A stretch of DNA of 30,678 nucleotides, from contig JBKHJZ010000021.1 of NCBI GenBank assembly GCA_046537875.1, forward strand, positions 1-30,678, written 5' to 3'. The notes under the pieces are model-generated. The model saw nothing but the letters and a program-made list of their open reading frames with translations. It ran no database searches and was not told the DNA's origin. This document shows, piece after piece, positions 13,079 to 19,776 of the stretch. The position numbers and the translations under genes are program-made. Positions within the stretch are counted from its first letter, which is position 1. Every line of letters begins with the position of its first letter. The stretch is from JBKHJZ01 sp046537875 (GTDB lineage: Bacteria; Actinomycetota; Acidimicrobiia; Acidimicrobiales; VFJN01).

Positions 13079-14251
13079 TCAGGTCCACGCGACCACGTCG
13101 CCGGCCACGGCCACGATCTCGTCCATCTGCGAGCCGTCGACGCCGATCGTCGCGATCCCGCCCTCGCGCAGCAGCCGCTCGAGCCGTGTGCGGTGCGCCG
13201 CGGCGCCGAGTCGCTCGCCGTCGGGTGCCCAGGCCTCGACCGGGACGGCGACCCCGAGCTCCGCGGCCGCGTCGAGGAGCCGCCGCTCGGCGGCGCCGAC
13301 GTCGTCCACGACCGCGAGAGCCGGCCGGCCCGGCTGCCACAGGCGGGCGACCGTGACGCAGGCGATGGCGACGCCGCGAGCCGAGGCGTCGCTGGGCACG
13401 TGCGCGCCCCCGACGCCCCGGGTGGCGAAGGTCCGCGCCACCCAGAACCCCGCGGTGCCCGGGTCCGCGGCGACGAGGCCGGTGGCGCCCAGCACCTGGC
13501 TGTAGTGCTGGGTGACCCTGGTCGGCGGCAGCGGCGCATCCTCGACCTGCCAGCCCGACTGGGTGACCGCCGCCAGCCCGGCGCGGATCGGCGGGACGGC
13601 GATCTCCGTTCTCGGCCGGTGCCACCGCTCGGCGAGCGGGTCGAGCTCGCCCGGGGCCAGCTCGAGCACGGGGGCCAGCCGCCAGTCGGCGAGCGTCTCG
13701 CGGGGATCCAGCCCCACGGCGACGATCAGGTCGGCGTCGGCCAGCCCGCCCAGCTCGAAGTCGCGCGCCTGCAGCCCCACCGTGGCCAGGTGATGGCGGC
13801 TGCGCCAGTCGAACACGCCCTTCGCCCCCCAGGTGTTGAGGACCCCGACGCTCCCGGCCACCGCGAGGGCGTGCAGGCCCGGCACGGCACCGGCCGACAC
13901 CACCCCGGGACCCGCGAGCACGGCCGGCGACCGGGCCGACCGCAGCCGCTCCACCGCCGCGGCGTCCGGCTCGACCCAACCGTCCACCGGCGCCGGCGGC
14001 GCAGGTGGTCGCCCGGTCCCGGGATCGACGACCGCGCCGCCGCCGTCGTGCACGGCCGCCGGCCGGTGGGTGAGGCGCCGATGCGCGTCGGCGAACAGCG
14101 GGGCGAGGTCGGGAGGCACGGGGATCACCGGCACCCCGTCGAGCGGCGCGCCGTAGACCGCATCCACCCCGAGGCCCGCCAACGTCGGGGAGACGGGTCG
14201 GCCGACCGTCCGGCCGACCGGCCGGCGTGTCGGTCCGGCGCCGCTGCTCAC
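13079..14251 (-). CDS. Thiamine-diphosphate-enzyme-like protein (acetolactate synthase fold), probably non-catalytic
   Basis: A 390-residue protein whose middle resembles the central domain of acetolactate-synthase-type enzymes: RLRSARSPAVLAGPGVVSAG, then VGVLNTWGAKGVFDWRS, GLQARDFELGGLADADLIVA and VGLDPRET (about 103-210). The N-terminal ~75 residues (GLGVDAVYGAPLDGVPVIPV onward) look like a shrunken pyrimidine-binding domain without the catalytic Glu. The C-terminal part (GLVAADPGTAGFWVARTFAT onward) recalls the PP domain but I find no GDG...NN cofactor motif. Intact enzymes are usually 550-600 residues. It may be a ligand-binding or regulatory descendant. Its GTG start overlaps the TetR stop as GTGA, so regulator and protein are made together. 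Confidence 0.72.
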   Translation of the reverse strand: MSSGAGPTRRPVGRTVGRPVSPTLAGLGVDAVYGAPLDGVPVIPVPPDLAPLFADAHRRLTHRPAAVHDGGGAVVDPGTGRPPAPPAPVDGWVEPDAAAVERLRSARSPAVLAGPGVVSAGAVPGLHALAVAGSVGVLNTWGAKGVFDWRSRHHLATVGLQARDFELGGLADADLIVAVGLDPRETLADWRLAPVLELAPGELDPLAERWHRPRTEIAVPPIRAGLAAVTQSGWQVEDAPLPPTRVTQHYSQVLGATGLVAADPGTAGFWVARTFATRGVGGAHVPSDASARGVAIACVTVARLWQPGRPALAVVDDVGAAERRLLDAAAELGVAVPVEAWAPDGERLGAAAHRTRLERLLREGGIATIGVDGSQMDEIVAVAGDVVAWT

Positions 14252-14919
14252 CCGCGATCCCCGCCGACGACGAACGCGGCCCGCACCAGTGCCTTGAGCT
14301 CGTCGAGGGGGAAGCGCTCGGCCGTCGCCGGAGCATCCGAGACCACCGCCGGATCCACCGCCTGGTACGACGACATGATCCCGGAGAACAGGCGGGCCAG
14401 GACGTCCGGATCACCGGGCCGGATCACGCCCTGTTCCTGCCCGCGACGGAACAGCCCCGCCTGGAGCCGCATCGACTCCTCGAAGTTGGCGGCGATGGCG
14501 GCGTCGATGTCCCGATCGGGGGAGAGCATGGCGGCGCTCGAGTTCCGGAGGAACAGCCGGCCGAAGTGGGGGTGCCGGCGGAAGAAGCCGACCTCGAACT
14601 CCACCAGCCGGTCGAGTCGCTCCCCGGGCGACCAGTCGGCCGCGGGATCGAGCAGCTCGCGCAGCCCGGGCATGAACTCCTCGCCCCGCCGGACGAAGAT
14701 CTGGCGGAACAGGTCGTCCTTGCTCTCGAAGAACGAGTAGACCGAGCCCACCGAGAACTCCGCGAGCTCGGCGACCTCCTTCAGCGTCGTGTTGTGGAAC
14801 CCCTTGCGACCGAACACCTCCTCGGCGGCGTCGAGGAACTGCGCGCGGCTCACGTCCTGGTGACGCAGCCGCCGCTGCTCCCGCCGCCCCCTGGCCTGCC
14901 CGGTCGTGGTGTTCGCCAT
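14248..14919 (-). CDS. TetR/AcrR-family regulator (candidate regulator of the YGAAYNNNNRTTCA sites)
   Basis: A 223-residue TetR-family repressor. The N-terminal helix-turn-helix is clear: RAQFLDAAEEVFGRKGFHNT then TLKEVAELAEFSVGSVYSFF and ESKDDLFRQIFVRRGEEF (about 25-80). The rest is a helical ligand-binding domain with RLFLRNSSAAMLSPDRDIDA, a pattern found in regulators of lipid catabolism. ATG 14919 starts 44 bases from operator site 4, which sits between this gene and the divergent crotonase. It is the only regulator gene next to one of the five matching operators, so I infer that it binds them. Its ligand may be an acyl-CoA intermediate. It is coupled to the thiamine-diphosphate-like gene downstream, which might share the sensing task. 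Confidence 0.93.
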   Translation of the reverse strand: MANTTTGQARGRREQRRLRHQDVSRAQFLDAAEEVFGRKGFHNTTLKEVAELAEFSVGSVYSFFESKDDLFRQIFVRRGEEFMPGLRELLDPAADWSPGERLDRLVEFEVGFFRRHPHFGRLFLRNSSAAMLSPDRDIDAAIAANFEESMRLQAGLFRRGQEQGVIRPGDPDVLARLFSGIMSSYQAVDPAVVSDAPATAERFPLDELKALVRAAFVVGGDRG

Positions 14920-14962
14920 GCCGGCAGCCTACGCAGCGATCCGAGTCGCTGGAACAATCGAA

Positions 14963-14976
14963 TGAATCGTGATTCA
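14963..14976. promoter_or_regulatory. TetR-type operator, site 4 (autoregulatory)
   Basis: TGAATCGTGATTCA has perfect 6-bp arms around GT and fits YGAAYNNNNRTTCA. It lies between the divergent TetR gene (start 14919) and crotonase gene (start 15000), 44 and 24 bases from their starts, the expected place for an autoregulatory operator controlling both. Confidence 0.7.
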
Positions 14977-14999
14977 CTGCCGCCGGAGCGGGGAGACGG

Positions 15000-15791
15000 A
15001 TGACCTACGAGACCATCAGGTACCACGAGGAGCACGGCGTCGGGTGGGTGACCCTCGATCGCCCCGAGGTGTACCACGCCTTCAACCAGCGGATGCAGGA
15101 CGAGCTGTCCGGGCTGTGGCAGTCGCTGCGGAGCACCGACCACGTCCGCTGCATCGTGCTGACCGCGAGCGGCGACACCGCGTTCTGCACGGGCATCGAC
15201 CGGGCCGACATCCCGGCCGACGGGACGACGGTCTTCGACCCCTACCTGTGGGACGACCCCGGCGACAAGCTCGGGCCCAAGTCCAACGGCTGCTTCACGC
15301 CGGTGATCGCCGCGGTGAACGGCATGGCCTGCGCCGGCGCGTTCTACCTGCTCGGTCAGGTCGAGTTCATCATCGCCGCCGACCACGCCACGTTCTTCGA
15401 CCCCCACGTCACGTTCGGCATGGCGGCCATCTACGAGCCGACGGTCATGGTGCCCCGGATGCCCTACGGCGAGATCGCCCGGCTCACGCTGCTCGGGAGC
15501 CACGAGCGGATGTCGGCCCAACGCGCCCACGCCGTCGGGCTGGTGTCGGAGGTCGTGCCGGCGGCGGAGCTGCACGAGGCGGCCCGGTGGGCGGCCGAGT
15601 CGATCGCCTCGCAGCCGGCCCGGACGCTGCGGGTGACCGTGGAGGCGCTGTGGCGCGCCCGCCAGCTCGGCGAGCGCGCGGCGCTCGACACCGCGCCCGC
15701 CCTGCTGCACGTCGGGACCTCCCCCGAGTCGCTGGCCGAGGGCGAGGCCACCTTCCGCTCCGGCGGCCGCATCACGCCCCGGGTGCGCTGA
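15000..15791 (+). CDS. Enoyl-CoA hydratase/isomerase family protein (crotonase)
   Basis: A 263-residue crotonase-fold protein. Seen: VGWVTLDRPEVYHAFNQRMQ, DTAFCTGIDRADI, FTPVIAAVNGMACAGAFYLL, FIIAADHATFFDPHVTFGMA and HERMSAQRAHAVGLVSEVVP. As in the 11386 and 12182 proteins, the FDPHV motif (His136) replaces the second hydratase glutamate, and Tyr replaces the first, so the three form one atypical subgroup. ATG 15000 has GGGAG five bases upstream. The P450 gene follows after 69 bases that include another operator. Substrate is unknown; proximity to the P450 and regulator suggests action on a bulky hydroxylated acyl-CoA. Confidence 0.88.
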   Translation: MTYETIRYHEEHGVGWVTLDRPEVYHAFNQRMQDELSGLWQSLRSTDHVRCIVLTASGDTAFCTGIDRADIPADGTTVFDPYLWDDPGDKLGPKSNGCFTPVIAAVNGMACAGAFYLLGQVEFIIAADHATFFDPHVTFGMAAIYEPTVMVPRMPYGEIARLTLLGSHERMSAQRAHAVGLVSEVVPAAELHEAARWAAESIASQPARTLRVTVEALWRARQLGERAALDTAPALLHVGTSPESLAEGEATFRSGGRITPRVR

Positions 15792-15821
15792 CCACGTGGT
15801 TGAATGGCGGGCACAGAGAGC

Positions 15822-15835
15822 CGAACCCCGGTTCA
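15822..15835. promoter_or_regulatory. TetR-type operator, site 5
   Basis: CGAACCCCGGTTCA has GAACC/GGTTC arms around CC and fits YGAAYNNNNRTTCA. It is 26 bases before the P450 start and 31 bases after the crotonase stop, so the P450 probably has a separately regulated promoter. Confidence 0.65.
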
Positions 15836-15860
15836 GGGACGGTGACAGGGGGATCCAGCC

Positions 15861-17132
15861 GTGGCCGTGACGCTGCCGACCCGACCCACCCAGCCGGACG
15901 ACCTGGTCTACGACCCGTACGACTACGACATCGACCGGAACCCCCACCCCGTCTGGACGCGGATGCGTGACGAGGCTCCGCTGTACTTCAACGAGCGGCA
16001 CGGCTTCTACGCGCTCAGCCGCTACCAGGACGTGCTCGACGGGTTGACCGACTGGCGCACGTTCTCGTCGGGCAAGGGCACCGTGCTCGAGCTCATCGAC
16101 GCCGACGACGAGGGCCTGGCCAAGGGGTTCTCCAGCGACGACCTGGGGCAGATGATCTTCACCGACCCGCCGGGCCACGACGTTGCCCGCAAGGTGGTCA
16201 ACCGGTCGTTCACCCCCCGGGCCGTGAGCCATCTCGAGCACCGCATCCGTGACCTCTGCCGGCTGGCCCTCGACGCGGTCGATCCGTCCGGCTTCGACTT
16301 CCTCGAGGACTTCGCGGGGCCGATCCCCGCCATGGTGATCGGCCAGATGCTCGGGGTGCCCGAGGAGGACCAGCGCCAGCTCGGCAGGTGGGTCGAGATG
16401 TTCCTCTTCTACGACCCGGCGGTCGAGACCGGCGGGGAGATCCAGGGCGTACGCCAGTTCAACCCGGTCCGGATGGAGGGCATGACCAGGATGAGCGCCT
16501 ACATCCGCGACATGGTCGAGGACCGCAGGCGCAGCCCCCGGGACGACATGATCTCGCACCTGCTCACCACCGACGTGGCGCTCGAGGACGGGTCCATTCG
16601 CAAGCTCACGACCGACGAGGTCCTCGGGTTCTTCGTCCTCCTCCAGTCGGCCGGGAGCGAGACCACGGCGCGGCTGCTCGGGTGGGCCGCGATCCTGCTG
16701 GCGCGGCACCCGGACCAGCGCGAGGCGCTGGTCGAGCGGCCCGACCTGATCCCCAACGCGGTCGAGGAGCTGCTCCGCTACGAGGCCCCGTCACCGATCC
16801 AGGCGCGCTACGTGACCCGCGACGTCGAGCTCCACGGGGTCAGGGTCCCGGCCGGATCGAAGATGGCGCTGCTCAACGGGTCGGCGGGGCGCGACGAGCG
16901 CGAGTACCCCGACCCGGACCGCTTCGACGTGGAGCGGCACATGGAGCGCCACCTCACGTTCGGCTACAGCACGCACTTCTGCCTCGGCGCCGCCCTCGCG
17001 CGCCTCGAGGGGCGGGTCATCATCGAGGAGATGCTGACGCGCCACCCGAGGTGGGACTGCGACGAGGACCGGGTGGAGTTCGTCCACACCACCACGGTGC
17101 GCGGCCCCGCCAAGGTGCCGATCCGCCTCTGA
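15861..17132 (+). CDS. Cytochrome P450
   Basis: A 423-residue soluble bacterial class I cytochrome P450, expected to hydroxylate a hydrophobic substrate with electrons from a ferredoxin and reductase not encoded here. Motifs in order: FTDPPGHDVARKVVNRSFTP (C-helix region), VLLQSAGSETTARLLGW (I-helix, with AGSETT as the acid-alcohol/oxygen-activation site), EELLRYE (ExxR) and FGYSTHFCLGAALARLE with the heme-ligating Cys374. The heme motif has Ser where Gly is usual in FGxGxHxCxG. GTG 15861 is supported by AGGGGGA at 15847-15853. It resembles actinobacterial steroid or lipid CYPs of the CYP125/142/123 kind in general layout, but I cannot assign a family. It is probably controlled through site 5. 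Confidence 0.94.
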   Translation: MAVTLPTRPTQPDDLVYDPYDYDIDRNPHPVWTRMRDEAPLYFNERHGFYALSRYQDVLDGLTDWRTFSSGKGTVLELIDADDEGLAKGFSSDDLGQMIFTDPPGHDVARKVVNRSFTPRAVSHLEHRIRDLCRLALDAVDPSGFDFLEDFAGPIPAMVIGQMLGVPEEDQRQLGRWVEMFLFYDPAVETGGEIQGVRQFNPVRMEGMTRMSAYIRDMVEDRRRSPRDDMISHLLTTDVALEDGSIRKLTTDEVLGFFVLLQSAGSETTARLLGWAAILLARHPDQREALVERPDLIPNAVEELLRYEAPSPIQARYVTRDVELHGVRVPAGSKMALLNGSAGRDEREYPDPDRFDVERHMERHLTFGYSTHFCLGAALARLEGRVIIEEMLTRHPRWDCDEDRVEFVHTTTVRGPAKVPIRL

Positions 17133-17141
17133 CCGGTCGGC

Positions 17142-17155
17142 CCCGCACGCGCGGG
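17142..17155. terminator. Small GC hairpin between convergent P450 and thioesterase genes
   Basis: CCCGC-ACGC-GCGGG lies in the 51-base gap between the P450 stop and the thioesterase stop. The stem is only five pairs and there is no T-run, so termination is a weak inference from position. Confidence 0.3.
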
Positions 17156-17183
17156 CGCTGGCGCCGGCAGGCGACCCGCACCG

Positions 17184-17633
17184 TCACGAGCGGTCTCCGA
17201 GAACCGCCTGCGTCTGCACCACCAGGCCGGCGAGGCGATCGGCGTCGTCGCGCAGCTCCGTCTGCACGACGATCGTCGTGCGACCGACGTGCACCGGCGC
17301 CGTGACGCCGTGAAGGGTGCCGTCGCGCACCGCCCGGAAGAAGTTGGTCTTCGACTCGATCGTGGATGTGGTGGCGCCGTCAGGCAGGTTCAGGAACGCG
17401 CAGATGGCGCCGAGGGTGTCGGCCAGGCCCATGAGCACTCCCCCGTGCAGGACCCCGCCGGTGGTGCACCTGTCGGCGGACCAGTCGACGGAACCCCGGA
17501 CGCACGCGGGTCGGGCCTCGTCGACCCGGATGCCGAGCCACCGGGCGTACGGCATCATCTCCACGAGATCCTGGGGTGGTTCCGGGCCGTCGGCCCCCCG
17601 TGTCCCTTGCGTCGCAGCGCACATGACGGCCAT
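17184..17633 (-). CDS. PaaI-type hotdog thioesterase
   Basis: A ~149-residue single hotdog domain, the usual size for PaaI-family acyl-CoA thioesterases. Seen: YARWLGIRVDEARPACVRGS, then CTTGGVLHGGVLMGLADTLG, in which the HGG turn and the following Asp on the central helix match the PaaI active-site arrangement, and TIESKTNFFRAVRDGTLHG, a typical substrate-contact strand. It would release CoA from stalled acyl- or aryl-CoAs in the cytoplasm. The start is unsure: ATG 17633 and ATG 17624 are both possible and neither has a strong ribosome-binding site; an open frame runs further upstream but its content does not look coding. It is convergent with the P450 and downstream of the sigma-factor gene on the same strand, with a 235-base gap (17634-17868) in which I see no gene. 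Confidence 0.85.
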   Translation of the reverse strand: MAVMCAATQGTRGADGPEPPQDLVEMMPYARWLGIRVDEARPACVRGSVDWSADRCTTGGVLHGGVLMGLADTLGAICAFLNLPDGATTSTIESKTNFFRAVRDGTLHGVTAPVHVGRTTIVVQTELRDDADRLAGLVVQTQAVLGDRS

Positions 17634-17868
17634 GGTCGCCGGCACCGGGCATGCGGTCCATGACCAGCCAGGTAAGAGGCCGAGCGGACAGGCCGGGGGG
17701 TGGACGCTGAACCGTACGGGATTTGCTGCGTGGGCCACGGCCGCACAGCGAGGCCGCCCGGCAGCACTGACCACCTCGAGCCACGCGGCCGTTCCTGTCC
17801 GCGCACTTCCCAAGCGCTCCACCATTGTGGTCCGAGGGGTGCGTCCCGGGGGGCACACCGCGGCATCG

Positions 17869-18855
17869 TCACGCCGGCGGGCCGGTTCGGCCTCGCTCTC
17901 CCCCGCCCCGGCGACGACGGCGCTCGAGCGGACCGAGGTCGGCCAGCGGACCCAGGTGCCGCAGCTTGTCGGGGTCGAGAACCGAGGTCACCGTCTGGAT
18001 CTGGCCGCCCTCGGCGATGTCGAGCACGACGACCCCGATCAGCCGCTCGGACGCGTCGAGCACCATCGCCCCCGGCTGCCCGTTCACCGGGACCTCGCGC
18101 AGGGAGACCCCGCCGAGGCGGGTCGTGGCCGTCCGCACCCCTGCGAGCAGCGAGCGCGCCACCCGTACCCGCCCCGTGACCGGCCGGGGCTGGCCCCCGC
18201 CGTGCAGGGTCACGTCATGGGCCAGCAACTCCTCGAGTGCGCCGAGGTCGCCGTCCCGGGCGGCGGCGAAGAACCGCTGGGCGAGGCGTTCCCGTCGCTC
18301 GCTCGACGGCTCGAAGCGGGGCCGCCGTTGCTCGACGTGCCGCCGGGCCCGGGCCACGAGCTGGCGGGCGTTGTCCTCGCTGGTCGCCACGATCACGGCG
18401 ATCTCGTCGTAGGGGTAGTCGAAGACCTCGCGCAGCAGGAACGCCGCCCGCTGCTCCGGCGACAGGCTCTCGAGCAGCACGAGGAACGCGAGCGACAGCG
18501 AGTCGGCCATCTCGGCGTGGTCGGCCGGGTCGCCGCGCTCGGCGCTCCCCGCCCGCCCGCCGGCCGCAGTCAGCGGTGCGGCAGCCGCCGGGTCGCCGAC
18601 CAGCGGCTCGGGCAGGGCCTCGACGTAGGTCTCGCGCCGGGCACGGGCCGAGCGCAGGTGGTCGATGCACAGCCGGGTGACCACGGTCGCCAGGTAGGCG
18701 CGTGGCGACTCGATGCGCTCCCCGCCGGCCTGCGCGTGGTGGAGGCGGAGGAACGCCTCCTGGACGATGTCCTCCGCCTCGCTCACGCTTCCGAGCATGC
18801 GGTAGGCGACCGCGAACCCGACCGGGCGCAGCTCCTCGTAGAGCCGCGCGTTCAC
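17869..18855 (-). CDS. ECF41-type RNA polymerase sigma factor with SnoaL-like C-terminal extension
   Basis: A 328-residue extracytoplasmic-function sigma factor of the ECF41 type. Sigma region 2 is near 5-75 (FAVAYRMLGSVSEAEDIVQE, AFLRLH), region 4 near 125-180 (SLSPEQRAAFLLREVFDYPY, DEIAVIVATSEDNARQLVAR). A SnoaL/NTF2-like extension fills the last ~140 residues. ECF41 landmarks recalled from the literature are visible: LPEPL after region 2 (ALPEPLVGDP), a GGG motif in the extension (HGGGQPRP) and an NPDKL-like end motif (DPDKL near 306-310). In this group the extension controls activity in place of an anti-sigma factor. The GTG start overlaps the upstream relic ORF by GTGA, and a matching ECF41 promoter at 19030-19056 suggests autoregulation. 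Confidence 0.93.
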   Translation of the reverse strand: MNARLYEELRPVGFAVAYRMLGSVSEAEDIVQEAFLRLHHAQAGGERIESPRAYLATVVTRLCIDHLRSARARRETYVEALPEPLVGDPAAAAPLTAAGGRAGSAERGDPADHAEMADSLSLAFLVLLESLSPEQRAAFLLREVFDYPYDEIAVIVATSEDNARQLVARARRHVEQRRPRFEPSSERRERLAQRFFAAARDGDLGALEELLAHDVTLHGGGQPRPVTGRVRVARSLLAGVRTATTRLGGVSLREVPVNGQPGAMVLDASERLIGVVVLDIAEGGQIQTVTSVLDPDKLRHLGPLADLGPLERRRRRGGGERGRTGPPA

Positions 18856-18974
18856 GCGTCGAGGCCTTTGGCGAAGCCGACGCGCCAGGTCGACCAGCGG
18901 GGCTGCCAGCCGAGCTCGCGCTTGGCGAGCGTGGTGCCGATGGCACCGGTGGCTCCGGCAACGAACACGTTCAT
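18852..18974 (-). pseudogene. 40-residue remnant of a NAD-dependent epimerase (ECF41 partner gene), in-frame internal deletion
   Basis: The reading frame begins MNVFVAGATGAIGTTLA, the Rossmann start (GATGAIG) of an extended SDR/epimerase, and passes directly into KRELGWQPRWSTWRVGF, which is a typical C-terminal end of the same family. A normal protein has roughly 250-300 residues between these parts, so the centre has been removed in frame while both ends, the start codon, a strong GGAAGGAG ribosome-binding site and the GTGA overlap with the sigma gene are kept. Epimerases of this kind are standard targets of ECF41 sigma factors. It cannot be an active enzyme; it may survive as a leader peptide that couples translation to the sigma factor. 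A real short gene of new function is the alternative. Confidence 0.82.
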
Positions 18975-19029
18975 GGGGGGTCTCCTTCCGGTCCGCCTTC
19001 GGGCGGTCACGCGGGCGGTCACCACTGGA

Positions 19030-19056
19030 GACGAGATACCCCTGCCACCTGTGACA
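19030..19056 (-). promoter_or_regulatory. ECF41-type promoter (TGTCACA-N16-CGTC)
   Basis: On the minus strand TGTCACA (19056-19050) is followed after exactly 16 bases by CGTC (19033-19030), the -35/-10 pair described for ECF41 sigma factors. It would start transcription about 50 bases before the relic ORF and sigma gene, giving autoregulation. The -35 is part of a dyad GTGACACC-CCC-GGTGTCAC (19051-19069) that also touches the stop codon of the reductase gene upstream. Confidence 0.8.
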
Positions 19057-19069
19057 CCCCCGGTGTCAC
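19051..19069. repeat. 8-bp inverted repeat over the reductase stop codon and the ECF41 -35 element
   Basis: GTGACACC and GGTGTCAC are exact complements around CCC. The right arm includes the TGA stop of the 19066-19653 gene, the left arm the TGTCACA -35. It could act as a weak terminator for the reductase transcript or an operator over the sigma promoter; sequence alone does not decide. Confidence 0.5.
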
Positions 19070-19653
19070 CGGCGGTCGCGGGCGTACCGGAGCGCGACGA
19101 CACCCGTGGAGGTGGGGCTCGCCTCGACCAGGCGGAGCCGGTGGGGGCGATCGAGGCTGCGGAACAACCGCTTGCCGGTGCCGAGCAGCAGCGGATGCAG
19201 GTACAGCGTGTACTCGTCGACGAGATCCAGTGCGTTGAGCTGCTCGACCAGGGCACCGCTGCCGAGCACGACGATGGAGCCGTCGTGCGCCGCCGTGAGC
19301 TCGGGGATCGCCCCCTCGAGCGGGCCCTCCAGCGGGCGGGAGTTGTGCCACGGCAGGTCGGTCAGCGTGCGGGTGGCGACGTACTTGGGGCTCGCGTTGA
19401 GGTGCGCCGCCATCGGGTTGTCGTCGGGCTGGTGGGGCCAGAACTGGCTCATCTTCTCGAAGGTCCGCCGCCCGAACAGGTAGGCCGAGGTCGATGGTAG
19501 GCCCTCGACGGCCGCCCTGAACTGCGCCTCGTCGGCGTACGCCGCGCCCCAGCCGCCGTGCTCGAACCCGCCCTCGCGGTCCTCGTCCGGCGAGCCGAAG
19601 CCCTGCATCACGCCGTCGAGGGTGATGAACTCCACGACCGCCAGCGATCCCAT
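19066..19653 (-). CDS. RibD C-terminal/dihydrofolate-reductase-like protein
   Basis: A 195-residue reductase of the dihydrofolate-reductase fold (RibD C-terminal, YwjB/YyaP-like group). Seen: VVEFITLDGVMQGFGSPDED at the start, SAYLFGRRTFEKMSQFWP near 54-72, KYVATRTLTDLPWHNSRPLE, GSIVVLGSGALVEQLNALDL (nucleotide-binding Gly-rich turn) and VDEYTLYLHPLLLGTGKRLF, which is diagnostic for the group. These proteins bind NADPH but their substrates are mostly unknown. ATG 19653 has GAGGGAGG about seven bases upstream. It is divergent from a TetR gene (start 19777) across a strong dyad and is probably the main target of that regulator. Confidence 0.9.
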   Translation of the reverse strand: MGSLAVVEFITLDGVMQGFGSPDEDREGGFEHGGWGAAYADEAQFRAAVEGLPSTSAYLFGRRTFEKMSQFWPHQPDDNPMAAHLNASPKYVATRTLTDLPWHNSRPLEGPLEGAIPELTAAHDGSIVVLGSGALVEQLNALDLVDEYTLYLHPLLLGTGKRLFRSLDRPHRLRLVEASPTSTGVVALRYARDRR

Positions 19654-19684
19654 GTCTCGTGCCTCCCTCGACGTGAGCAAACTA

Positions 19685-19722
19685 GACGGTTCAGTACCAT
19701 AGGGTGCGAGTACCGAACCGTC
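19685..19722. promoter_or_regulatory. Operator dyad between reductase and TetR genes
   Basis: Arms of 13 bases, GACGGTTCAGTAC (19685-19697) and GTACCGAACCGTC (19710-19722), match in 12 positions as an inverted repeat with a 12-base spacer. A direct-repeat reading (ACGGTTCAGTAC / ACCGTCCAGTAC, second copy 19717-19728) also exists. Its place between divergent start codons suggests the TetR at 19777 binds here and controls both genes. Confidence 0.65.
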
Positions 19723-19776
19723 CAGTACTGTGTCGGGCATGGGCGGCGGGACGGCGACGAGGAGGCACACCGGCTC

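Noticed and set aside
17634..17868. Possible longer thioesterase or extra gene in the 235-base gap
   Set aside because: The frame is open, but the translation (Pro/Ala/Trp/Cys-rich) resembles non-coding sequence, no ribosome-binding site is seen, and hotdog homology begins after 17633.
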